Below are positions 16,648-24,999 of a stretch of DNA of 64,000 nt, piece after piece. How positions within the stretch are numbered: the stretch's first letter is position 1; every line of letters starts with the position of its first letter. The stretch is from Hypericibacter adhaerens (GTDB lineage Bacteria; Pseudomonadota; Alphaproteobacteria; Dongiales; Dongiaceae). Below the pieces are notes generated by a model. It did no database searches and was not told the DNA's origin. It was given only the letters and a program-made list of their open reading frames with translations. The stretch spans positions 3,189,001-3,253,000 of the forward strand of contig NZ_CP042582.1 in the NCBI RefSeq assembly GCF_008728835.1, read 5' to 3'. The translations under genes and the position numbers were made by a program.

Positions 16648-18147
16648 TCAGTGGACGGCGGCGTACATGATGCGCTCCTCGGTCGCCTCGGCCGGCGTGA
16701 ATTCCTCCACGATGCGGCCCTGGCGGCAGACGAGGATGCGATCGGAGAGATTCATGATCTCCGGAAGGTAGGACGAGATCACCACGACCGCCAGCCCGTC
16801 GTCGGCGAGCTTGTTGATCAGGTGATGGATCTCGGCGATGGCAGCGACATCGACGCCCCGGGTCGGCTCGTCGAAGATCACGAGGCGCGGCTTCTGGATC
16901 AACCCCTTGCCGATCACGACCTTCTGCTGGTTGCCGCCCGAGAGCTCGATCACCCGCGCCTCGGGATCGATGGCGCGGATCGAGAGGGTCTTGGTCCATT
17001 CGGCCGCCAGCGCCTTCATCTCCGCCCGGCTGATGACCGGAACCTTGTTCAGTCCCGCCGCCAGCAGGCCCGAATAGAAGTTCTCGGCGATCGACATGGT
17101 CTCGAAGAAGCCCTCGGTCTTGCGGTCCTCGGTCACATAGACGATGCCGTCCTTGACCGCCGGGCCCGGCACCGTGTAGCGCACCGCCCGCCCCTCGAGC
17201 TCGATCTCGCCGCCACGCAGGAAATCGCGCTTGAAGATGCCGGCGATGATCTTCGCGGTCTCGGTCCGCCCCGACCCGATCAGGCCGAAGATGCCGGTGA
17301 TCTGACCGTCATAGATCGAGAAGGAGGTGTTGCGCACGATGGCGCCCATGGAGATGTCCTGGACGCTCAGCACCTTGGCGCCCGGCGCCCGCGAGCCCTT
17401 GCGCTCCGCGCGCCGGCGATAGAGCTCGTCCGACATGGTCCGGCCGACCATGGCCCGCACGATCTTCTCGCGGTCGAAGCTCGATGTCGCATCGGTCACG
17501 ACGCGCTCGGCATCGCGCATGACGGTGATGCGGTCGGAGATCAGCAGCGCCTCCTCCAGCGCGTGGCTGATGAAGACGACCGAGACGCCGCGCGCCTTGA
17601 GGCGGCGGATGAGAGCGAAGAAATGCCGCTTCTCCTCGGGCGTCAGCGAGGCGGTCGGCTCGTCAAAGATGATGATGCGCGCATTGAGCCGGACGGCGCG
17701 CGCGATCTCGACCATCTGCCGCTTGGCAGCACCCAAAGTCGCCACCGTCGCCGCCGGATCGACCGTGAAGTTCAGCGACTGCAGGAACTGCTGCGCCTGG
17801 ATCTGGATGCCCCGCAGCCGGTTGAGGAACTTCTCGTCGCCGAGATAGAGGTTCTGCGCCACGGTCATGGAAGGCACCAGGCTCGTCTCCTGGAACACCA
17901 TGGCGATGCCCTGCTTCAGCGCCTCGGCCGGGGTGGTGAAGGTGACGGGCTCGCCCCGATAGAGCATGGTGCCTTCGGTCGGCTCGACCACGCCCGCCAT
18001 CATCTTGGTCAGGGTCGATTTGCCGGCACCGTTCTCGCCGAGGAGCGCATGGACCTCGCCCTCCTGCAGGTCGAAATCGACGGCCTTGACCGCGGGAATG
18101 CCGCGATAGGCCTTGGTCACCTGGCGCATCTCGAAGAGGGCGGTCAC
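16648..18147 (-). CDS. Ribose-type sugar ABC transporter ATPase (two NBDs)
   Basis: 499 residues, two fused ATPase domains as in RbsA/XylG. Domain 1 has Walker A GENGAGKST, a LGAAKRQ signature and FDEPTAS Walker B; domain 2 has the degenerate Walker A GLIGSGRT usual for this family, signature LSGGNQQK and FDEPTRG. It powers the importer formed with the permeases upstream. The GTG at 18147 overlaps the stop of the SMP-30-like gene (GTGA), indicating translational coupling. Confidence 0.94.
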   Translation of the reverse strand: MTALFEMRQVTKAYRGIPAVKAVDFDLQEGEVHALLGENGAGKSTLTKMMAGVVEPTEGTMLYRGEPVTFTTPAEALKQGIAMVFQETSLVPSMTVAQNLYLGDEKFLNRLRGIQIQAQQFLQSLNFTVDPAATVATLGAAKRQMVEIARAVRLNARIIIFDEPTASLTPEEKRHFFALIRRLKARGVSVVFISHALEEALLISDRITVMRDAERVVTDATSSFDREKIVRAMVGRTMSDELYRRRAERKGSRAPGAKVLSVQDISMGAIVRNTSFSIYDGQITGIFGLIGSGRTETAKIIAGIFKRDFLRGGEIELEGRAVRYTVPGPAVKDGIVYVTEDRKTEGFFETMSIAENFYSGLLAAGLNKVPVISRAEMKALAAEWTKTLSIRAIDPEARVIELSGGNQQKVVIGKGLIQKPRLVIFDEPTRGVDVAAIAEIHHLINKLADDGLAVVVISSYLPEIMNLSDRILVCRQGRIVEEFTPAEATEERIMYAAVH

Positions 18148-19247
18148 GATGCGGCCCTCCCGTTGCCCGACGTCGGATCCAGGCCGAGGATCGCGTTCCC
18201 GCCTTTGGAAGCAGCCAGCACGCGTCCTTCGTTCTCGATCACGCTGGTGACGCCATGACGCGTGCCGTTGGCGCGGCTGTGGAAGCTCTCGACCGGCTGC
18301 AGCTCGTCGTCGAGCCGCACCACCAGCCCGTAGGAACGGCTGGGCGCCCAAGGTTTGCGCACGCCCATGGTGCGCACGCTGCCGCACTGCAGCGGCTCCA
18401 GGAAGCTGGCGCCCGAGGAGAGCGACGGCGCGATCCAATGGTCGCGGGCGACCTCGCGCATCATGTCGTTGCGGTAATCGTCCTCGAGCAGTACGAACTC
18501 GATCAGCCGGTTGCGCGGCGCGAACAGCGCCAGCCAGGCGCCGCCGTCGGCGGCCGGCGAAAGCCTCGCGGGATAGCCCGGCAGCTTGGCCAGCACCGGC
18601 TGGGCCTGCCCCCGCCCGTCGGGGAAAAGCCGGAGCAGCCTGTGTCTCCAGGCCTCCGCGACCACCAGCCGGTGGTCGCGCTCGACCAGGATGCCGCTGG
18701 GCCAGCCGAGCTCCCGATCCAGGCAGGTCTCGGTGCCGGTCTCGAGATCGATGCGCCAGACCGATCCCGTGCTGCCCTTCTCCATCAGGTCCATGACCCA
18801 GTCGCTCGGCCGATGCCGCGCCGATCCCTGGGCCACGAGGATGCCGCCTTGATGCGGCATCGCCAGCGCCGTCGGGCAGACCAGCCGTTCGGGGCCGATC
18901 GATTTGATCTCCCGCCCATCGAGAGCACCGCCCTGGAACAGGATCCGGCCGTCGTCGAGGCCGATCGCAAGGCCGCCGTCCGGCGTGGCTGTCAGCGCCG
19001 TCACCGCGCAATCGAAGCGCGCCACGGTCTGCGGCGGCGCCCACCATTGGCCGATCGGCACCGCCAGCAGGGCGCCGCCGCTCGAGAAATGGAGGCGACC
19101 CTTGACCGCGACCAGATTGTCGGGCGCCTCGGCCGCGAGCAGCGCCGCGGCCTCGTCCAGCGCGGTGTTGGGCTTGAGCGCTCCATCCATCGGCGGAATG
19201 GTGACGGCCTTGCCGCGGAAGGGATCGAGCAGGCGGTCGAAGAACAT
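18144..19247 (-). CDS. SMP-30/gluconolactonase-like beta-propeller, metal ligands apparently lost
   Basis: 367 residues, six-bladed propeller of the SMP-30/strictosidine-synthase class (VWRIDLETGT, GWPSGILVERDHRLVVAEAW, LRLFPDGRG). Where active members have Asn in a YANGV-type motif and Asp in GYPDNI, this protein reads GWPSGI and GYPARL, and the N-terminal Glu position reads APDNL. So three expected calcium/zinc ligands look substituted, suggesting a binding or sensing role rather than lactonase activity. Start ATG 19247 overlaps the stop of the fused permease gene (ATGA). Confidence 0.78.
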   Translation of the reverse strand: MFFDRLLDPFRGKAVTIPPMDGALKPNTALDEAAALLAAEAPDNLVAVKGRLHFSSGGALLAVPIGQWWAPPQTVARFDCAVTALTATPDGGLAIGLDDGRILFQGGALDGREIKSIGPERLVCPTALAMPHQGGILVAQGSARHRPSDWVMDLMEKGSTGSVWRIDLETGTETCLDRELGWPSGILVERDHRLVVAEAWRHRLLRLFPDGRGQAQPVLAKLPGYPARLSPAADGGAWLALFAPRNRLIEFVLLEDDYRNDMMREVARDHWIAPSLSSGASFLEPLQCGSVRTMGVRKPWAPSRSYGLVVRLDDELQPVESFHSRANGTRHGVTSVIENEGRVLAASKGGNAILGLDPTSGNGRAAS

Positions 19248-21388
19248 CAGCCCTTCCCTCCCCAATAGGAGGACCAGCCCGTCCAGTTCGGATCGGCGCC
19301 CTCGAGGCGCAGGCGGCCGATGCGGTTGTTGAGGATGCCGCCGATATAGAGATAGCCCTTATGCTCGCGCATCGAGGTCACCATCGGGTGACGCTCGCCG
19401 CCGAGATCGCCCAGCGCCTCGACGATGCGGCCGCTCTCGTCGAATTTCACCACGCCGCCGGTGTTGATGTTGGGGAAGAGCCACTCGTCCTGCGGCAGGC
19501 GGCGGGTCATGCGCTTGCGCATGCCGGGCTTGCGCAGGGCCAGGTCGTAGCTGGGCGTGCGCATGCCGAGCCAGGCCATCCAATAGGTGCCGTCGGAGGC
19601 GCGGTTGATATTGTCGGGATAGCCCGGCATGTCGCGGATCACGCATTCGAAGCGGCCCTTGTTCGGGCCGTCGAACCAGTAGCGATGGACCCGGCAGGCC
19701 CAGGATTCCGCCATGAAGAGCGACTGGCCGTCATGGGCCATGCAGACGCCGTTGGCGTAGCGCAGCCCCTTCAGCAGCGTCTTGGTGCTGCCGTCGCGCG
19801 GGTCATAGACCAGGAGGCGTCCCGTGGGCCGGCCTTCGATGCTGTCGAGCGCCCAGTCATGGGCGTCGTAGCGCGTGGTGGAATCGGTGAAGTAGATCCG
19901 GCCATCGGGCGCGATATCGCAATCGTTGGGATCGCGCAGCCGCGCATCGTCGAGGACCGAGGTCCAGGAGCGGTTGGTCTCGGTCGAGAGCTGCGTGACC
20001 TTGCGGCCCTTGTCGATCGAATAGAGCCCCATGGCGCCGACGCAGGTCTTGATCGCCCCGTCGCGGTCGATCGCGAGCCCCAGCGGGAACCCGCCGATAT
20101 GGGCGAAGACCTCGGAGCGCTTATAGTCGGGCGCCAGGTAGCGGACGATCTCGCCATGGCGCGTGCCGGCATAGAGATGGTCGTCCTGATCGAGGATCAC
20201 GTCCTCGGGTCCCTCCAGCTCGTCGAGCCCGATCGGCTCGGCCTTGGAGAGCTTGCTGGAAAGGGCATAAGGCGAGCCCGATCCCGGCAGGGCCGACTGC
20301 GTCTCGCCCATCTGGTGATGCATCGGCGTGACATAGATCTCGCTCAGGACCTTGTGGCGGTTCTTGAGCCAGCGGATGTCGAGCGTGACCGCGGCGGCCA
20401 GCAAGAGACCCAGGAACATCTGGTTGGCACCGGTGCCGAAGCCCAGCCTGATGAGGCCGTTGGTGATGACCAGCACGATGATCGCGCCCATGACCCCCTT
20501 CGCGACCGAGCCGCGCCCGCCGCCGAGGCTGTTGCCGCCGACCACGACGGCGGTCAATGCCGCGATCTCCATGCCGGCGCCCGTGCCCGGTCCGGCGCCG
20601 CTGAGGCGGCAGGCGATCAGGAAACCCGCCAGGCCGCAGCAGAGGCCCGAGATCACATAGGTCATGAAGACCGTTCTCTTGACCTTGATGCCGGAATTGT
20701 AGGCCGAGCGCCGCGAGCCGCCGACCGCCAGCGTATGCCAGCCCGGCCGCGACCGGGTGATGGCGATATGGCCGATGATCGCGATCACGGCGGCCGCAGC
20801 CACCGAGATCGACGGGCCGTTCGGCACCGCATCGCCGAAGACGGAGCTGTCGCCGATGAAGTCCCAGAGATCAGACGAGGCCGTCGAGGTCTGGATCTGG
20901 GTGTTGAAGTCGATCACCAGGATATCGAAGATCGCGCGGCCGATGATCAGCGTGACCAGCGTGGTCAGGAAGGCGCGCAGGCGCATATAGCCGACCAGAA
21001 GGCCGTTGATGCAGCCGAACACCAGGCCGGTCAGCATGGCGGCCAGGAAGCAGACCCAGACCGGCTGGTTCCAGACGAAGAAGCAGCCGACCGCGGCGAA
21101 ATTGGCGAGCGCGAAGATCGAGCCGACCGAGAGATCGATGCCGCCGCCCAGCACGACGATCGTGAGGCCGATGACGACGATGGAGAATTCGCCGAGCTGG
21201 CGCGTGGAATCGCTTAAGGACGCCGGGTCGAAGAAGCCGGGAATGGCGCTGCCGAAGCCGGCAACCGTAATGACCAGCGCGACGAAGGGGATCGCATTGT
21301 CGGTCCAACGCTTGGTCAGGATCTCGCCGATCACATGATCGGGAATGTAGTTATAGCGCAGGCGGAGCGCCCGCTCTTTCAAGGTCAT
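19247..21388 (-). CDS. Ribose-type ABC permease fused to SMP-30/strictosidine-synthase-like hydrolase
   Basis: 713 residues. Residues about 1-345 are an RbsC-family permease: eight to ten hydrophobic helices, GLTIVVLGGGIDLSVGSIFA and LTAVVVGGNSLGGGRGSV. After a linker (around 350-385) the rest is a complete six-bladed propeller with intact likely metal ligands: GPEDVIL (Glu), GLRYANGV (Asn) and GYPDNI (Asp). RbsC-type permeases have both ends in the cytoplasm, so the hydrolase should hang at the inner mouth of the channel. The join is in one uninterrupted frame with no sign of a lost stop. ATG 21388 chosen; a GTG 27 bases upstream is possible. Confidence 0.88.
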   Translation of the reverse strand: MTLKERALRLRYNYIPDHVIGEILTKRWTDNAIPFVALVITVAGFGSAIPGFFDPASLSDSTRQLGEFSIVVIGLTIVVLGGGIDLSVGSIFALANFAAVGCFFVWNQPVWVCFLAAMLTGLVFGCINGLLVGYMRLRAFLTTLVTLIIGRAIFDILVIDFNTQIQTSTASSDLWDFIGDSSVFGDAVPNGPSISVAAAAVIAIIGHIAITRSRPGWHTLAVGGSRRSAYNSGIKVKRTVFMTYVISGLCCGLAGFLIACRLSGAGPGTGAGMEIAALTAVVVGGNSLGGGRGSVAKGVMGAIIVLVITNGLIRLGFGTGANQMFLGLLLAAAVTLDIRWLKNRHKVLSEIYVTPMHHQMGETQSALPGSGSPYALSSKLSKAEPIGLDELEGPEDVILDQDDHLYAGTRHGEIVRYLAPDYKRSEVFAHIGGFPLGLAIDRDGAIKTCVGAMGLYSIDKGRKVTQLSTETNRSWTSVLDDARLRDPNDCDIAPDGRIYFTDSTTRYDAHDWALDSIEGRPTGRLLVYDPRDGSTKTLLKGLRYANGVCMAHDGQSLFMAESWACRVHRYWFDGPNKGRFECVIRDMPGYPDNINRASDGTYWMAWLGMRTPSYDLALRKPGMRKRMTRRLPQDEWLFPNINTGGVVKFDESGRIVEALGDLGGERHPMVTSMREHKGYLYIGGILNNRIGRLRLEGADPNWTGWSSYWGGKG

Positions 21389-21426
21389 CGTCGGATTCCG
21401 ATGGGCCGGCGGCACGGCGGGAGTCG

Positions 21427-21456
21427 CCGGCCCGGGTGCATCAGGCCCCGGGCCGG
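21427..21456 (-). other. Intercistronic hairpin after binding-protein gene
   Basis: Perfect ten-base inverted repeat, CCGGCCCGGG at 21427-21436 and CCCGGGCCGG at 21447-21456, in the gap between the sugar-binding-protein gene and the fused permease gene. There is no T-run, so it more likely stabilises the upstream mRNA end than terminates, which would favour binding-protein expression. Confidence 0.5.
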
Positions 21457-21479
21457 TCGTTCCCGCGACGGCGTCTAGG

Positions 21480-22511
21480 TCAGAAGGCGCCAGCCTGCAA
21501 GGACTTCAGGTCCCAGCACGACGTGGGCTTGAGGTCGGCCTTCGTGGTGGCCTTCTCCAGCGTGTAGATGTAGGTCGTGGAGGTGCCCGGCTTGACGCCG
21601 CTCTGCAACAGGAACTTGATGATCGCGTTCATGTCGCGCGACTGGCCGGCGAGCTCGGTCATGACGACGGCATAGAACGTGCCGTCTTCGAGCGCCTTGC
21701 AATCCACGGTTTCGCCGCCGCCGGTGGTGACCAGCGCGACCTGGTCGGTCTTGCCGGCGTCCTTGATGGCCGCGGAGGCGCCCGTCGCGTCGCCGTCCCA
21801 GAAGTCGATGACGGCGCAGATATCCGGGTTCTGCTGCAGCATGGTGGTGGTGACGTTGCGCGAGGTGGTCGGATCCCAGTTCGAGAACGGCTCCGCCACC
21901 ACCTTGAAGTCGGGATGCTGCTTCAGCACGTTCATGATGCCGTTGTACTGGTAGATCGACGAGGCGTTCGCCGCGTCGCCCTGCACCAGGCCGATCTGCT
22001 TCGACTTGCCCTCGCAGGCCTTGACCGCAGCTTCGGCCTCGAGCTCCCCGAGATGGTACCAATTGCTGCCGACGAAGGCGTCGGCCGGGAAATTCATCGG
22101 GTTATCGATCAGGACCACGTAGATCCCTTCCTTCTGCGCCTTCTTCAGCAGCTTGGAGAAGGAGTTGAGGTCGGGCGAGTGGATCACCAGCACATCCGGC
22201 TTCTGGGCGCCGGAGATCACATCGGTGATCGCCTGGGCATGGGCGTTGACATCCCAGTTGGGGTCGCGGGTCTCGAACACGCCGCCCCAGTTCTCGACCT
22301 CGTGCTTCAGATAGGCGGCCCAACCCTGGGCCAGGTCGAAGCCCATGGCCATCGGGATCAGCACCACGCGCTTGCCCTTCAGCGCCTCGGCATAGGGCTT
22401 CGCGCCCGGATCCTGGGTTCCCACATCGTCGGCCGCCGTGGCCACGGTATTGACGGCCAGCGCGCCCAGCAGCACGAGGGCGATCGCCGCCAGCATTCTC
22501 TTGAGTTTCAT
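21480..22511 (-). CDS. Sugar ABC transporter periplasmic binding protein (ribose type)
   Basis: 343 residues. Signal peptide to about residue 27 (LAAIALVLLGALAVNTVATA), then a type I periplasmic binding fold: GKRVVLIPMAMGFDLAQGW, SGAQKPDVLVIHSPD, GIYVVLIDNPMNFP. Belongs to the Peripla_BP_4 group feeding RbsC-type permeases. Lies between the two permease genes of the importer. The ligand is unknown; association with propeller hydrolases suggests a sugar lactone or glycoside. Confidence 0.92.
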   Translation of the reverse strand: MKLKRMLAAIALVLLGALAVNTVATAADDVGTQDPGAKPYAEALKGKRVVLIPMAMGFDLAQGWAAYLKHEVENWGGVFETRDPNWDVNAHAQAITDVISGAQKPDVLVIHSPDLNSFSKLLKKAQKEGIYVVLIDNPMNFPADAFVGSNWYHLGELEAEAAVKACEGKSKQIGLVQGDAANASSIYQYNGIMNVLKQHPDFKVVAEPFSNWDPTTSRNVTTTMLQQNPDICAVIDFWDGDATGASAAIKDAGKTDQVALVTTGGGETVDCKALEDGTFYAVVMTELAGQSRDMNAIIKFLLQSGVKPGTSTTYIYTLEKATTKADLKPTSCWDLKSLQAGAF

Positions 22512-22560
22512 GATTCGCTTCCTTTCCTGTCAGATGGTCCTGGTTTTCTTATGCTTGTTC

Positions 22561-23571
22561 TCAGATGTCGCCTTGCTGTGCCGTCTGCTCGTCGCGCGGA
22601 TTGACCAGGCTGTCGACCACGATCGCGACCAGCAGGATCGTCGCCTTGATCAGGTTCTGGTAGATGTTCGGGATGTCGATGATGGTCATGCCGTTGAGCA
22701 TGATGCCGATGAGGAGCGCGCCGACGATCACGTTGCGCATGCCGCCCTTGCCGCCCGAGAGCCCGATCCCGCCGATCACCACCACCAGGATCACGTCATA
22801 GAGCAGGGTCGAGTTCACCACGCGGACATTGATGCTATGCAGGCTGGCCGCCGTGAGAATGCCGGCCGAGAAGGCGATGAGGGCGGAGATCACATAGCGC
22901 AGCACGGTCATGGGCCGGACCGGGATGCCCATGTTGCGCGCCGCCATGAAATTGTCGCCCATCAGATAGACGTAGTGGCCCCATTTGGTGAAGCGCAGGA
23001 ACAGGAAGGCCACGAAAGCGAAGCTGGAGAAGAAGAACACCTCGACCGGGATCGCGGCGAGCGGGATATGCACGGCCTGGTCGAACCAGTCCGGGATCTG
23101 CTCGAGCCCCTCGATCCAGTTCCCCTGCGGCACGGGGGTCGCGTCCTGGTGGACCAGCTGCGAGCGGCAGAAGCCATAGACGAAGGCGCCGGAGGCGAGC
23201 GTCGCGAAGATCGCCGGCACATCGGCATAGGCCACCATGAAGCCGTTGATCAGGCCGATGGCGACCACGCCGGCGAGCGTCAGCGCCAGCGCCTGGCCGC
23301 CGGGCACGCCGCTCTGCAGCATCTGCAGATACCAGGCGACCGACATCGCCATGATCGCAACCGCCGACAGGTCGATGCCCCGGCCGATGATGACGATCCC
23401 CATGCCGACCGCCAGGATGCCGAGCACGCTGACGCTGCGCACGATGGCGATCAGATTGTCGGTGGCGAGGAACCCGTTGAGGGTGAACGCGCAGGCGATG
23501 AAAACCGCCAGCGCCAGCCCGAAGACGATCCGCTCCTGCGTCAGGTTCCTGAAGAATTTGATCGATGCCAA
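22561..23571 (-). CDS. Ribose-type sugar ABC transporter permease
   Basis: 336 residues, RbsC family, about ten membrane helices. Conserved stretches: VGMGIVIIGRGIDLSAVAIM and LVVVIGGIGLSGGKGG. It probably forms a heterodimer with the fused permease-hydrolase protein. First gene of the minus-strand operon that runs on to the ATPase and perhaps through the aminotransferase and quinone reductase genes. The 270 bases upstream must hold the promoter, though no clear -35/-10 was found. Confidence 0.92.
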   Translation of the reverse strand: MASIKFFRNLTQERIVFGLALAVFIACAFTLNGFLATDNLIAIVRSVSVLGILAVGMGIVIIGRGIDLSAVAIMAMSVAWYLQMLQSGVPGGQALALTLAGVVAIGLINGFMVAYADVPAIFATLASGAFVYGFCRSQLVHQDATPVPQGNWIEGLEQIPDWFDQAVHIPLAAIPVEVFFFSSFAFVAFLFLRFTKWGHYVYLMGDNFMAARNMGIPVRPMTVLRYVISALIAFSAGILTAASLHSINVRVVNSTLLYDVILVVVIGGIGLSGGKGGMRNVIVGALLIGIMLNGMTIIDIPNIYQNLIKATILLVAIVVDSLVNPRDEQTAQQGDI

Positions 23572-23841
23572 GGCCCTGAATCCCGCTTCCCTGCAACCCG
23601 GCCTCAGGGGCGTTTTTCATGGCTTCCGGACGGGCCGCCGGCCGCTTCCCCGCGAGCCCTGGCGACGATCCGGGCAACCCCCAAAAACCAGACCGGCGAG
23701 GATGTTAGTGGAGGATGGGAGCCGGCGCCAGGGTCAGGGTCCGTAGAGGCCGGGATCTGCAAGGCTCAGGCGTATCGCGAGCCCTGACGCCCGGGACCGG
23801 TTCCGGGACGAATGGTTCGCGGGGGAATGGTCCGACAAGCC

Positions 23842-24918
23842 TCAGGCCCGCTCAACCGCCCGCGCCACGGCTTCGCCCATCTCCCGGGTCGAGGCCTTGC
23901 CGCCCATGTCGGGCGTGAGGATATCGCTGTCGGCCAGCACGGACGCGAAGGCGCGCTCCACCGCCCCTGCCGCTTCGGCATGGCCCAGATGCTCCAGCAT
24001 CATGGCGCCCGACCAGATCTGGCCGATCGGGTTGGCGATGCCCTTGCCCGCGATATCCGGCGCCGAGCCATGGACCGGCTCGAACATCGAGGGATGCTCG
24101 CGCTCGGGGTTGAGGTTGGCCGAAGGCGCGATGCCGATGGTGCCGGCCACGGCGGGTCCCAGGTCGGACAGGATGTCGCCGAAAAGGTTGCTGCCGACCA
24201 CCACGTCGAAGCGCTGCGGGTAGCGCACGAAATGCGCCGTCAGGATGTCGATGTGATACTGGTCGGTGCGGATTCCGGGATAGCGCTTCGCCATGGCCGC
24301 GAAGCGCTCGTCCCAGTAGGGCATCGTGTGGATGATGCCGTTGGACTTGGTGGCCGAGGTCAGATGCTTCGCCGGGCGGCTCTGCGCGAGCTCGAAGGCG
24401 TAGCGCAGGATCCGGTCGGTGCCATGGCGGGTGAAGACGCTCTCCTGGACCGCCATCTCATGCTCGGTCCCGGTATAGAGCCGGCCGCCGATCTCCGAAT
24501 ATTCGCCCTCGTTGTTCTCGCGCACGATCCAGAAATCGACGTCGCCCGGCTTCACGCCGGCCAGCGGCGACGTCACGCCCTCGAGCAGCCGGACGGGGCG
24601 CAGGTTGACATATTGCTGGAAGGTCCGGCGGATCGGAATCAGGAGGCCCCAGAGCGAGACATGGTCCGGCACGCCCGGAAAGCCGACGGCGCCCAGGAAG
24701 ATCGCGTCATGCCTGGCGATCCGCTCCAGCCCGTCGGCCGGCATCATGCGGCCGGTCTTGCGGTAGGTCTCGCAGGACCAATCGAAATGATCCCATTCGA
24801 ACTCGATCCCAAAACGCCGCCCCGCGGCGTCGAGCACGCGGATGCCCTCCGGCACGACCTCCTTGCCGATGCCGTCGCCCGGAATGACGGCGATGCGGTG
24901 TTTCGTCTTTGCAGCCAT
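23842..24918 (-). CDS. Tartrate/D-malate dehydrogenase-type beta-decarboxylating dehydrogenase
   Basis: 358 residues of the isocitrate/isopropylmalate dehydrogenase family. IAVIPGDGIGKEVVPEG at the N-terminus, RPVRLLEGV substrate loop, and the family signature DVVVGSNLFGDILSDLGP are present. The active-site region and length fit the TtuC/DmlA group, NAD-dependent enzymes acting on tartrate, D-malate or related 2-hydroxy acids, rather than LeuB. Sits 81 bases after the glutamine-synthetase-like gene. Confidence 0.88.
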   Translation of the reverse strand: MAAKTKHRIAVIPGDGIGKEVVPEGIRVLDAAGRRFGIEFEWDHFDWSCETYRKTGRMMPADGLERIARHDAIFLGAVGFPGVPDHVSLWGLLIPIRRTFQQYVNLRPVRLLEGVTSPLAGVKPGDVDFWIVRENNEGEYSEIGGRLYTGTEHEMAVQESVFTRHGTDRILRYAFELAQSRPAKHLTSATKSNGIIHTMPYWDERFAAMAKRYPGIRTDQYHIDILTAHFVRYPQRFDVVVGSNLFGDILSDLGPAVAGTIGIAPSANLNPEREHPSMFEPVHGSAPDIAGKGIANPIGQIWSGAMMLEHLGHAEAAGAVERAFASVLADSDILTPDMGGKASTREMGEAVARAVERA

Positions 24919-24999
24919 GATCCGTCCATGTCGAGGGAGAGCCAGGGGCGATGACCTTGCCCCGATCGGCCGGCGACGGCAAGCCGCCCCCTCGCCCGC

